Origin: Amborella trichopoda
Taxonomy: Eukaryota > Streptophyta > Magnoliopsida > Amborellales > Amborellaceae
Reading direction: 5' to 3'
Length of the DNA: 64,000 nucleotides
NCBI RefSeq assembly: GCF_000471905.2
Contig: NW_006499810.1
Location: forward strand, 2,624,038 to 2,688,037
The position numbers were made by a program, and so were the translations under genes. The notes below the pieces were generated by a model, which was given only the letters and a program-made list of their open reading frames with translations, had not been told where the DNA came from and searched no databases. Within the stretch, counting starts at the first letter, position 1, and every line of letters starts with the position of its first letter. Positions 1 to 11,099 of this stretch are shown piece after piece.

Positions 1-990
1 AGCCTATTTTTCATCGTTTAGAATTTGCTGATTAAAACCAACATTCTCCATTAACTCTTGAATATCATCAAGCTCTGTTTTAGACTTAGAAACATTAGAG
101 TTCAGCTTTCCAAAAACCAGCTTTGCCCATTTTTTAAGAGCAACTTTCAATCTTTGAAGCTTTTGAAATATTCTAAATATTGGAGAGCCATTTATATCCC
201 CATACCAAGACTTTTGAACTTTAGTTAGAAACCGATCGTGATCCATCCAAAATCTAAACAATTTGAAAGGAATATTATGAGGTTTTGGAATTACCTCATA
301 AAGAATCAATAAAGAAGAATGATCAGATGAGAATCTTATAAGAGCTTTAGCAGCACATTCAGAGAATTCTTCAAACCAGACGTCATTGGTAAAGGCTCTG
401 CCACGAGTTGCACGAGCCAGTCTTGATGCAGACTGATTATTTGACCAGGTAAATTTGATGCCAGTAGAAGGAAATGTAATAAGATTACAAGTTGATACCA
501 TAGCAGCAAATTCTTCTATAGAACTTCGATTAGAAGGTCCACGACTAGATTTCTCGAAACTAAATAAGATGACATTAAAGTCTCCCACAAGTCACCATGG
601 CCCATTTGGAGCAATTGCAGCAAGCTATAACCATAGCTCTCTTCTTTTAGCATAGGTGTGACTAGCATGAAAGCTGTGATAACAACAGATTTACCATAAG
701 CTACACAAGATATAATCACTTGTTGATCCAAAGCACTTAACATATTGGGCTTTAAGATATCAACTCTCTACAGGATCCATAAATTTGACTTAGAAATGCT
801 CCTAGAATTTTGAATGACATCAATAGAATATCTTATAGATTTGAGAAAGCTTATAGGAAGATCACCAAAGAAGATTTTTGGCTTAGCAACAGCAATAATC
901 TCAGGCTTAGCTGAATGAAACTAAATCCATTAGAGCTTGCCTAGCTTTAGAATTTCCCAAACCTCTTACATTCCAAAACAGTAGCGTCAT
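1..990 (-). pseudogene. LINE (plant L1-type) ORF2, endonuclease part, truncated by window edge
   Basis: This is the start of the ORF2 polyprotein of a plant L1-like non-LTR retrotransposon, whose N-terminal APE-type endonuclease nicks target DNA. Read on the minus strand, the ATG at 990 opens with MTLLFWNVRGLGNSKARQAL, the typical plant LINE ORF2 start. A stop interrupts it soon after. Further on come the GDFN catalytic motif near 585, FTWSN, and SDHSSLL (the SDH motif). The linker that precedes RT follows (WMDHDRFLTKVQKSW, then GSPIFRIFQKLQRLK). A frame change near 580-600 separates the N-terminal part from GDFN. RT would lie left of position 1. LINE ORF1 is not visible to the right, where Tat-type sequence begins near 1010. 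It is clearly a broken copy. Confidence 0.85.
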
Positions 991-1009
991 AAGGAACAAA
1001 ATTTTAAGA

Positions 1010-1790
1010 TGCTCCCAAAAGTCACAAAAAAGTCACCAAAAACAAGAAAGTCATGCCGACCAGCTGAAGATGCTCCCAAAGGCAATTGACTGTCAAGTCA
1101 GACTAATACCTCCACCGACATCCAAGGTAGTAAGGTTCTCAGTTGCTGATGGTTTAGAATTTTCAGGATGGCCAACAAAAAGCCCCTGACTAGATCCAGT
1201 AAGACTAGGGCTTCAAGCCCCAAAGAGACCATCTCGCTAGAATCCCCACCTATCGATGCCCCAGACTTTTCAGGATGGTCAATAAAAAGCTCCTAACGGG
1301 ATCCGGTAGACTAGAGGCTCCCCACCTATCGAATAAACTCCAAACCCTGGCGTAGCAGTTCATACGCCCCATTAAAGGCCCTCGACTGTTTATCCAAAGC
1401 ATAAGCATATCTTGAAGTAGGAAAAAAGCCCTTAATCAAGGCCCCCACCAAAATACTAAAAAGAAAGCCCAACTGATTGGGAAGGAAGCTCCTAAGCAAG
1501 GTCCCCCAACTGCTAGACAAACCCCGAGTCTGACTAATTGTGTCAACAAGCCTTTAAGTAAGGCCCCAGTAGTTGGAACCAAAAAGAAAGACTCTTGAAG
1601 TGGGAAGAAAGCCCTTAAGCAAGATCCCTGTCAGTAGTTCAAGTCTCTTTCCCCCAAAGTCTTGACACCCTTAGGTCAAGAAGCCCTTCAACAAAGCCCC
1701 CAGTTGTCGAAGCACCTCGGTCATCCCCTAAGGAAGAAGGTTGGCATGATTCTCCCTTTTCTGGTCGTGCTGATGCCGGTGGTCGAGAAG
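1010..1790 (+). mobile_element. End of a Tat-type 3' untranslated region (Tat-A)
   Basis: Noncoding sequence that aligns by eye with 62430-63000 and 21880-22200, the stretches just upstream of two other LTRs. Shared words are a run near 1050 on the pattern aagaaagtca...gaagatgctcccaaaggca, then 'ctagatccagtaagac' and, at the end, 'gtcgagaagaaaaac', a purine-rich candidate polypurine tract. The left boundary against the LINE is approximate. No gene is seen. Confidence 0.6.
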
Positions 1791-3519
1791 AAAAACGAAA
1801 TTCGAAGGACTAATTTTGATTCTGATTGTTGTCCTTCTTGCTTCTCTCAAAGCACAACATTCGGTGGGGCAAGCTGTTTTAGGGTATTTTTAGACACTTG
1901 TATCCCCAATGCAAATAAGAAGGAAGCCAATCACGACCTAAGCTCGCTGGTACAAAAAAGCCTGTAGAGCATGGAAACACTATTGAAATAAACGTTGATC
2001 TGAAGAAAATTTTTGAAAGGTGATAGATGGATCCCAAAATGCATGTGGAGGTAGAAATTGAATCCCTAATAATACTCGCCAAGTTTAGTCGTAATCTGAT
2101 GATCTTAAGGTGGATCAGAGGCAAAATTGGTTTTTAGATTCAGCCGCTAACATGTTGAAAATGCACCTTATAAACACATCGCTTTCATCGAAGCTCCAGA
2201 TGGACACCAGAGCACTTACATTGGATTTAGAAGGTCTGCAAACCTCTAGATATCAAATTTCAGCTTATTTGGACACTTCTTGACAATTATGTGGCCAACC
2301 TACCTAAAAAGGGTGGGTTACACATTATTCTGGTGCACCCTCAGTTAACCAATTTCTATTTATGAAAACTGTGTAATATGATTTCGGGATCACTTTTGAA
2401 AGGTCATAACTTCTTCCTCTTAAGTTGGATCAAGCTCAAATTTCAAGAGGATCTTCATCTCGTCGGCGTGCACATTTTAATATGTGGCACGACCCATGCC
2501 ACCACTCGAGACAGAAGAAATATTGGTGAGATGTCGTTTAAGAAAACTCACGTGTTGCAGATTTTTGCAAAGATGAGATCCCTTCAATCAAATGGTCATA
2601 TCACGAAGCCCCGGCCTCGGATCGACTTGAAAGAAGATATGTTGTGACTGTGACATCGAAGGCTTCAATCCAAAGTAAACATCATACTTTATAAGTGACC
2701 AAAAAGGTTGTATTTCGATGTTGCAAGAAAGGGTATTTTTTAGGTGATCGGAATCCATATTCCGGCAACTATTCTATTTCGAAAAGTTGCGGTCCGATCA
2801 TCAAATCGAGTCATTCTTATCACCAAACGATCATGACGACTTACCCGTCGTTCCACGATGAAAAGATCAAACTAAAACACCAAGAAATGGGCAAGATCCG
2901 AGATCTAAGATCTTTTGACGGATTTTGCCAAGAGCTCAACACATTGATTCGAGGGTCAAATGATATGTCAAAACGATCGCCTTGCCGAGATCAACACTTT
3001 CGCGGCATTCTTTTCACCGGAAGGTTGCCGAAAAGACCAAAAACAGGCCCAGGATGACCACCATAGCCTATGGCCCCTCTTTGGGGACCATCTTGCCATT
3101 TTCGAGATTGTGGGTTAGGGAAAAATGACCATTTTGCCCGAAAAAAGGGATTCAAATTTAAATCATAGAAACTGTATTTTTTAACAATTTAGGTTAGTTT
3201 TGAGCATCCACCCTTATTTCAAGAGAGTGCTAGGAGAGTATTTGTAACCCTAAGTTCAAAAAAGGAAGTGAAAGAGATTAATGAGATTTGGCTCATAAGC
3301 TCAAATTTTAATTGAGTTCCCCCTGTTTTGCAATATTTTTCTCTGCCCCCTTTCACCCAAAGAGAGAAGAGAGGAACATTTCCCCATAAGCCACTACCTT
3401 TAGAACTTCTCACCCCTCACTTAGAACCTCTCACTTCTTACTTGGAACTCTTCACTCCCAACCTAGCCACCGGTCCGATTCAAGGATCCCATTAGGTAAC
3501 CGCTCACCCTTTCCCTCTT

Positions 3520-5260
3520 CCATTTTTCTCTTTCTCTCTCTTTTTGCTCTCTCCTCTCTCTCTCTCTCTGTCTCTTTCACACGCAGCCAACCGGGCTAGT
3601 AGCTAAGCCGTTGGCCCGCCTTCTCTTCTCTCTTCTTTCTTTTCTCTCTTTCTTTTTTCCTCTTTCTTTCTCTCTTTCTCCTCCTTTCTTCTCTTTCTCT
3701 CTCTTTTTTCTCTCTCTTTCTCTCTCTCAACCTACTTTCTCTTCTCTCTTCTCTCTCTTTATCTCTCATCCTCTTTCTTTCTCTCTTATCTCTCTCTATC
3801 TCCTCCCTTCTTCTATCTTTCTCTTCTTTTCTCTTCTCTCTCTCTCTCTCTTAGCCAACCGGGCTAACGGCTAAGCCATCGTCTCGCTTTCTCTTCTCTC
3901 TTTCTTCTCTATCTTTCTTCTCTCTCTTTCTTCTCTCTCTTTCTCTCCCTTCTTTCTCTCTCTTTCTCCCCTATTCTCTCGCTCTCTCTCTCTATTTCTC
4001 TTTTTCTCTCTCTCCCTAAGCCTCATTGACTTCCCTCTCTTTTCTCTCATTTCTCTCTCAATCTCTTTTTCTCTCTCCCTAAGCCCAATCAAGCTGACGG
4101 CTAACCCATTAGTCCACCTCCTTTTTCTTCTTCTCTTTCCTCTCTTTTCTCTCTCCTCTCTCTCTTTTCTTTCTTCTATCTCTCGTTACCATCAGCTCCT
4201 CACATTCACCGCCTCTTTCTTCTCTCTCTCTATCTCTCAAGCTGGTGGCTAAGCCACCGACCCCCTCACCTTCACCCCCACTTTCTTCTCTTTTTCTCTC
4301 TCATTCGAGCAACCGGCTCCTCACCTTCACCCCCTATTTCTTCTCTCTCTCTCTATCTCTCGAGCCTACGGCTAAGCCGTCGGTCCCCCCTCACCTCCAC
4401 CTCTCTTTCTTACTTTCTCTCTCTCTCAGTTACCTCTCACTTCCACCTCTCGATCTCTTCCTTTCTTGTCTCTCTTTCTTTCCCCTCAGTTTCTCTCTCA
4501 CACATCCTCTCGATTTCTCCCTCTCTTTCTCTCTCTTCATCTTACTTTCTCTCTCTTCTCTCTTTCTTTCTCCTTCCTTCTTCTCTTTCTCTCTCTTTTT
4601 TCTCTCTCCTCTCTCTCCTCCTCTCAATCTCTCTCTTTCTTACTCTCTTTCTTCCCCTCAGTTTCCTTCTCTCTCACTTCCCCTCAATTTCTCTCTCTTT
4701 CTCTCACTCTCCTCTTTTTTCTCTTTCTCTCACTTTCTCTCGATTCTCTCTCTTTCTCTTCCTATTTCTCTCTTCTCTCCCTTTCACCCTATTTCTCTCT
4801 CATTTACCTCTCTCTTCCTTTTCTTTCTCTCTCTTCTTTCTTTCTCCTCCCATCTTCTCTTTCTCTCTTTCTTCTCTCCTCTCTCTACTTCTCTCATTCT
4901 CCCTCTTTCTTGCACTCTCTTTCTTTCCCTCGCTTTCACTCTCTCACTCTCTCTTCCTCTCGATTTTCTCTCTAGCTTTCACTCTCGCTCTTTCTCTAGC
5001 TTTCACTCTCGCTCTCTCTCCTCGATTTTTCTCTCTCCTTCTCTCTCTTTCTCTCACTTTCTCTCTCATGTTCTCTCTCTTCCTATCAATCTCTCTCTTG
5101 CTTTCTCTCTCTCATTTTCACTTGCTCTCCTCTTCTCGATCTCTCTGTCTTTCTCTCCCTTGCTTTCACTCTCTCTCTCTCTTTCTCTTTTTCTTCTCTC
5201 TTAAAATCCTTTCCTCCTATCTCCTACGAAATTCCTCCTTCCTTTCTTCTTAACTCTCTA
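3520..5260. repeat. 1.7 kb CT-rich (polypyrimidine) tract with interspersed GC-rich motif
   Basis: Almost pure C/T on the plus strand, built from ctctctttctc-like words. GC-rich inserts recur near 3595, 3853, 4083, 4240, 4310 and 4365, on the theme agccaaccgggctaacggc followed by taagcc. It sits where the other LTR copies have shorter CT-rich arrays, so it is an expansion of that LTR segment. It yields long Ser/Leu/Phe-rich ORFs (for example 4245-5204) that are artefacts of composition. Confidence 0.9.
4244..4380 (+). repeat. GC-rich inverted repeats within the LTR CT tract
   Basis: Two short perfect inverted repeats share the same loop: GGTGGC-taa-GCCACC at 4244-4258 and ACGGC-taa-GCCGT at 4368-4380. 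The two outer base pairs differ in a matched way (G-C to A-T, T-A to C-G). Related copies near 3610, 3865 and 4095 are less well paired. Confidence 0.6.
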
Positions 5261-5793
5261 TTGTTTTCAAACCCCACACTATCTCTTCTACTATTATCTC
5301 ACCATTGTTATATTTATCTATCCATTTATTCATTTCTTTGCTTACTTATATGAGACCATTTAACATGGTGGCACTAAAAGGCTATCAAACTGACAAACAA
5401 TCTCGTATCACCCCATCATTTTACATATATATGTCTCTAATGGCAAGTCAGGATCTTTTGACCCACTTATCTGGCAACCCTATGTGTGTGTGTTCATGAG
5501 TCGCCGAGTACGAGCAAGGGGGCTAAAGCAGAACCAGCCTCAAGCTAGGGGGCTTTCCGTCATGATCTAAGAGGGTGTCAGTGCCCGCAAACGCTTGAGC
5601 GTGCCACGAACCCATCGTGAGGTTGGTCTCACCTCATACCCGATAATCCTCTCTCATCAGTTCGTACCTCCCCGCATGTTCACCTCATACACTGCGGTTC
5701 CCTAGAGAGCAATCTCAAGCCATACTCAAATTCGGGTCCCTACTTGGTCATCCGACCCTACGAGATCGAGGCCCAACCAGCGTGTTGGCCCTG

Positions 5794-5816
5794 TTGAGCG
5801 ACACGTCCACTTAGGG
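5794..5816 (+). other. Degenerate primer-binding site of Tat-A (tentative)
   Basis: Downstream of the LTR end at 5779 lies tgagcgacacgtccacttag, which resembles the better site TGGCGACTCCACTAGGGA at 51510-51527 with small insertions. The tRNA primer was not determined. Position and resemblance only. Confidence 0.35.
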
Positions 5817-5819
5817 TAT

Positions 5820-7160
5820 CGAGTCTTCAATCAGGTAAAAGTTTGAAGACCTCTCTAGCCTCTGATCAGCAAATTCATGTGAGTTCCACTCTGTTAGTGA
5901 TCCAGCACTGCCAATCTTCTCGTTCTCCAACTCCTGTAGAACCGGTTCGATCATAAGATTGTCCATCCCACAATCAGTTCAAACTTGACCCTTTTTAGGT
6001 CAGGCATAGTTATCCACCAGTGCATTTTATTCAGGGCACCTTCATCTTAGATCATCAGGTGACTTACCCAACCTGTATTCCAACTCAATGTCCACTGAGT
6101 CAACCGTGTCAGTCAGCTCCATACCTTCCGGTCACACCACCAGCCATCAGTCATTCTTACCAGGGATTTCCCATGCACTAGGCCTGTCCATTTTCACTTA
6201 CAGGCATCGACTTTTCATCCTTGACTGGATCAGTTCAAATCACTCCTTAGACCTACCTGGATCATCCCTTGGCTCAAGCCTCTTCACCTATGCCACCTCT
6301 TAATGTGGCCCTAGCCATCTCCCAAGCTCAGCCTACTCCTATTTTGGTGCAACCCATATCAAATGTATCTCTTGCACCCCAAATTGTGCCATCAGTCTTA
6401 GGAAACCAACAAATCTTTGAGGTTAAAACCCTTAACTCAGTTGAGGTCGCCCAGTTGAAAGGTTAACTATCCAAATTTAAAGTGACCCTAGCTAAGATCT
6501 GAGTTCCAAATAATATCTTATGTCAAGGAAGATCTCGGGGATGTCGAACCCCTTCCTTCAGGTTTTGAATTCCCTCAGTTCGAAAACAAGTTCAACAGGA
6601 AAGGTGATCTTGAAAATCACATCACTGCTTACCTATTGACTGTTCCGACACTTGAAGAGAAATTGCGTCATCTCAAGGCCATGTTTCATTACACTCTCTT
6701 TAGACAACCTTTAATGTGGTTCCAAGAGGTAGTTACTAAATACCTTAATCAAACTCCTGATGAATTGTTTGACATTTTATCGAGCAATATCGTGGAACCA
6801 AAGAGAGACCAATGACCCTTGGCGAATTGATGAATCTCCATTGTAGTTAGGCTCTTATTCCATCATGAGTTCATCTAGCTCTTGCCCCGGTGTGGCTGGT
6901 AACCAACCTTGGGCCCTTTCCTTTGCTCTCTCATTTCAAGCATTGGTTCCAACGAGAAATGCTGAATAATTTTACTGAATTAGAATTTATACTCAAAGGA
7001 CACATTCTCTATGGCCATCCTAATCTTAAAGGCTTCAAACAGCCTGTGACCAATGTATTTTTATGCAGCCTCTCTAAATCTTTGAACAAACTTCATAAAC
7101 AATTCTCCAGGATTGTGTCAGCATCTTATGATAAAATTTGGAGGTGCATCATACTTTAAT
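5820..7160 (+). pseudogene. Degenerate Ty3/Gypsy gag-like remnant
   Basis: A decayed coding stretch with a proline-rich N-terminal part (ANVALAISQAQPTP-like, near 6300) followed by a gag-core-like segment at about 6560-6800. The latter includes FPQFENKFNRKGDLENHITA and, further on, RQPLMWFQEV, which fits the retrotransposon gag pattern 'F..FxGxGDPxxHxxxF ... WFxxL'. Later parts need frame changes. It differs from the gag at 9400-10700, so it belongs to another subfamily or element. Family assignment is tentative. Confidence 0.4.
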
Positions 7161-7164
7161 TATT

Positions 7165-8135
7165 TAAGGTTGCAACCTTATACACACTGTTAGGTTTATG
7201 TAGCCTTTAAAGGCCTAATGAGAGCTTGTATGAACATTTTATAAAGTGAAACATAAACTCAGTGGGAGTGTGATCCTCTTGTGGACCATACTAAGAAAAT
7301 GTGATTTGCCGATATTCGGACTAGGTTCGACGTGATAGACCAACCGAATTTTGAAACACCCAAGATAATTAGGCATAAAGATCTACCTAGAAGGGTTTAG
7401 TGGGTTAGCCCTTGATGAGTTCGGAGTATGCTCAAATGAGAGCCGAGGGACTGTGTGGCCCTTGCGTGTGATGAATAGCCTTTAAAGACGGCTAAAACCT
7501 TATCTTTATGTCATCACACATAATGTACATAGATAATCATTTACATATTCACCAATAAGGGTGAAGCGTGTACATGTGTAAGAGATTACCCTTATACATT
7601 TTAGAGTCATGGTTGCATCATGGTCTAAAGGACCATAATTTTTTTGTCTCTAGGGTAGAACCTTAAATTCATAAACTGGGAATGCATCCCCTAGTCAATT
7701 GGTTAACTTTGATAGTCCAATCATGAGCCCCTACAGTAGACTATGGGTCATGAAAACTGCTTGTTCAGTTTGAGAAAGCTAGGTAGATCGTGGTCCGCAG
7801 TTGAAGGTGGAGTCCTCCTGTATATTGATAAATTCCTAGATCCAACGGATCTGATTCCCATCAAAATTAATTAGTTTTAATTTATTTTATGATATATGAT
7901 TTTTAGAATGTTCATTTGAATTTTTGTGAATCTTTTGATATTTGATTTTTGTCCTTTGAATATATAAATTAAGATAAATTATTTTTCCAATGTTTTAAAA
8001 AGAAAATAAGATTTAAAAATTCTAAATACAAAATAAAATATTTTCTAAAATTATATGGGACCCTCCATAAATATGGGGGCCCAATTTAGAACATGTGGGA
8101 TTGAGTGGGGCCCATGTGTGGCCACCAAAGGGTGG
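7165..8135. other. Unclassified intergenic or repeat DNA
   Basis: AT-rich sequence without a coding pattern. It contains phrases such as 'ataaactcagtgggagtgtgat' (near 7250) that look like retroelement noncoding sequence, but I could not assign it to a family or find LTR ends. Confidence 0.5.
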
Positions 8136-8139
8136 CACA

Positions 8140-9060
8140 CCTCGCTCATAGGGACTAACTGAAAAGAAACACAAGACTACAGAGAGATGGGGTCCCGACG
8201 GGATAAGCGTTGTCACTCAAGACGATGGAATAGTAGTGTCATGGCTCTTGGGCGGCGCTCGACACTACTGCTCATGGTTTGAGAGTGAGAAATGAATTAC
8301 GGACGGTGCCAACAAAAGGAGACAACACGCTCCCACGCGAGCAACGATAGTCTCTGATGAAGCGCACGATGATAGTCCTTGGTCAAGCGTGTAACGGTAA
8401 TCCTCATGAAGCGCATGATGATAGGCGTGGGACGTCGGTAGGATGGCGATAAGCACCAAACAATGAGAGGAAAGAGAAACATGTGACCCAAATGTGACCC
8501 AACAATGTGACCCAAATGTGACCCAACAATGACCCAAATGTGACCCAAAGTAAAAACTCTCTCTTTTTTGAAAGGTTGAGTCCTCTGGTGCGTACAATGC
8601 TGGTACGTATATAGAGAATTTGTCCCAAACATAGGTGGATAATCAAAAGCAACCTAATTTCTAAAAACTAAGATTAAATTGGATTAAAAAAAATTTGAAA
8701 ATAGGGTGCAAAATGATAGATTTTCCCCTTCCTAACAATTTATTGAATTCCATAACAGTCCTTATGCTGCCTTAGAACTTGCGTGATCTTGCATGGCTGA
8801 TCCGAGGTCGTTTTGATATCCGGTTGGTCATAAGATGATTTTTTTCTTGTAGGGCTTGACAAGGAGATCAATTTGATACCAACATGGATCGTGTTTTTAG
8901 TGCACGATCATGTGACTTGAAATTTGAATGGATCTTGAAACTTCAGATCGATAGTGTACACGCTCCTTGATGTTTTTATATGATTTCTTTGTTGAATTAC
9001 ACTATGCATGCCATTACGATCACGGGGCAACAAACGTAGCTCGATTCCATGCCCGAACGC
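8140..9060 (-). mobile_element. Reversed Tat-type LTR fragment
   Basis: The reverse complement matches the LTR family. 8580-9060 corresponds to 36870-37360 (also reversed) and to 23080-23580 on the plus strand, with shared words such as 'gatccgaggtcgttttgat' and 'cttgtagggcttgac'. 8140-8450 matches 36020-36300. A TATA-like sequence reads leftward at about 8605-8612. A short tandem word 'aatgtgacccaac' repeats between 8480 and 8560. Its right end abuts the gag leader of Tat-B. Confidence 0.7.
8478..8560. repeat. Short tandem repeat, unit aatgtgacccaac
   Basis: Imperfect copies of a 10-13 base unit (atgtgacccaa / acaatg) in a row. Reversed, it encodes spurious GSHLGH-type peptide repeats. One copy of the same word occurs at the equivalent place near 36797, so the expansion is local to this fragment. 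Confidence 0.8.
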
Positions 9061-9069
9061 GATAGAGGT

Positions 9070-11095
9070 CTGCAATGTTTTACTAGGGAAGAGACCAAAG
9101 CGGTCGAAACAGCCAATTTTGATGACCCTCTTGACCTGAATCCCTTCTACCCTCTTCAGACGATAAAGCCTGAAGAAGAGCTCCATGAGCCCTGTGCTGT
9201 GGTTACTGTCACAGAAGAAGAACCGGCCACTCAGCAGCCACGGTCCCAAGACCGTCGAGAACCGGTCCAAACGCGATCCATGTACAAGAGTCGAATTCAG
9301 TCAGAGCATGCTACCCCCTACTGACTGACCTATAAGTATGACCCATCAAGATCGCAAGCCTTCAGCTGCCACTAACATTGACCTCCCTTCAGCTGCCACT
9401 AATGGTCGTAAACAAGCTCGGTGATGCGCAGGAGGATTGTATGAACAAGTTTGAGGATATGGTGCCCGCGATGATTGAAAAGATTGTTCGTATTGGTGTT
9501 GCACGTCAGTCGACTAACCATGAGGTCAATTCCCATCATTTTGATGGTACACTTCCATGGCAGCTCCCTCCGTCTACCTCACTGGACAATTTTGTCCCTC
9601 ATTCGGTCTCTCAATTAGCTATTGACTCTATGGTCACCCATATCCTAAAGAACAGACAAATTCCAGGGATACAGGGTGTGACGCCTTATCAAAGACCATA
9701 CCCCTCCTATATGGATCACCTCCCTGAACTAGCATAATTCCCACTTCCAGGTGGCATGCCGGGAACAACGGCCTATGGGAGACTTCTTCTCCAACAGTTT
9801 GTTGAGACCCTCAATGGCCCGGCATTGTAATGGTAAGCTCGACTTCCTCCAAACTCGGTGCATACATGGGAGGAGATGGAGAAACTATTCTATCAACGAG
9901 TCGAGAGAGAAGTTTAAACCATCAAACTTCTCACCCTGACTCAAGAACCTGATAAGCCCGTGGATCAGTTCATATCAAGATGGAGAAACTTGGCTTCCTG
10001 CCACCCTAATCTTATGCCTGGGAAGGAAGAAGTCCAAACTTTCATGCAAAACATGAGACTTGAAATCGGTCTACATGTCGAGGCCTTTAATCCAACCTCC
10101 ATGTCAGAGTTGATCTCTAAATCAGTTCGCATAAATAGTTTATCACACCATCATGGTGGGACATGACAACCATCTGCAAGTTCAGCAAACAACATGGGCA
10201 ATGGTAGCTCTCAAAATAACACACGAGGCAGCCAAATGGAAGGGGTAATTTGTGCAGTCGTCATTGTCACTGATTCATAGAAGGTGCCCTCCCAAACTTT
10301 GGACCTCTCTAAAAAGGTAAGCACGACGAAGATAACACCCCAGGCTGGCAAGTAGCAACAGTCATACAATCGAGTTCCTCCACCAGCCAACTATGATCGG
10401 AGTGATTATTTCACTAGGCATAAGAACAAGGTCTATCCCTTAAAGAAGGAATGGGTCCCTGCTTTGTTCCAGTTATTATTGGAACATAATATGATCCAGC
10501 TTCTAGAAGCTAGGTTCCCTGAGCAATCCGGCCTTGACACTCAGGCGAATCATTGTGCCTACCATCAAAGGATCAATCATCCCATAGATGACTACTACAC
10601 GCTAAAGGATATCATTGAGGCTTTGATTCTAAGGTCAGATAAATTTTGAAGATTTAAAGAAGGCCTTTGGGGCAGCTAAGGCCTCTCATGCCGTAATCAT
10701 TCAAGAGGAAGACGAAATGCCCGTATCCTCCACGCTTTCTTCATTATAATTCTTCAGGAAGGCATAATCATACTGAAGTAGCTAAGGAAAACCCGCCACC
10801 TTGCTAAGGGGACTGAAGATCGTTCGTGCCCATTCCATCAGATAAGAGGTCATTATTTGTCAGAACGCACAACTTTCCTTGATACATTCGCAGAGAAGAT
10901 AAGGGAGTGTCAAGAATTTTACAATCTCCAAGTAACTGATCCCCAAATCACTTCTCTATCTGGGCAAGAAGATCTCACAAACCAGGACCTTCTTATCAGT
11001 GACTCAGACTTTGTGGAACCCTCAAATTCCCAACCATGCATAACCTACCGTGGCCGAAGCAGACTCAAGTCCTTAAGACAAGGAGCGGTTCGCTA
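9070..11095 (+). pseudogene. Tat-B gag region
   Basis: Encodes the capsid/nucleocapsid precursor of a Tat/Ogre-like Ty3/Gypsy element. In order: a leader segment (DPLDLNPFYPLQTI near 9125) shared with 52825, then QEDCMNKFEDMVPAMIEKI near 9430 and VTPYQRPYPSYMDHLPE near 9680. Next come the gag core (DQFISRWRNLASCHPNLMPG at 9962 on) and a conserved stretch with FPEQSGLDTQANHCAYHQRI. The latter leads into a zinc-knuckle-like CAYHQRINHPIDDYY, whose last Cys is replaced by Tyr. The C-terminal part ends near YRGRSRLKSLRQGAVR at 11050. Several frameshifts and stops break it (for example at 9735, 10166 and 10649). It lines up segment by segment with 52825-54900 of Tat-E. Confidence 0.8.
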
Positions 11096-11099
11096 AGCT

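Larger units (their letters stand above)
1800..5779 (+). mobile_element. Tat-type LTR (Tat-A), about 4 kb
   Basis: A long terminal repeat of the Tat/Ogre-like family, the most diverged copy here. It follows the same order as the LTRs at 22200 and 40550. There is a start zone 'cttctctcaaagcacaacattcggtggggc' in two halves near 1845-1875, 'gccaagtttagtcgtaatctgatgatc' near 2080-2105, a segment on the pattern gtggcacgacccatgcc near 2484, and 'ttttgagcatccaccctta' at about 3198. A greatly expanded CT-rich tract follows, then a U5-like end with 'cgagatcgaggcccaacca' ending in CA at 5779. The 5' boundary is uncertain by about 40 bases. Small ORFs in this span are chance. Confidence 0.7.

Noticed and set aside
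4245..5204. 319-codon open frame, Ser/Leu/Phe-rich
   Set aside because: Direct consequence of the CT-rich tract: open in several frames, with no domain and no codon bias beyond composition.
8265..8652. Minus-strand ORFs with GSHLGH repeats
   Set aside because: Produced by a short tandem DNA repeat inside a reversed LTR fragment and open in three frames.
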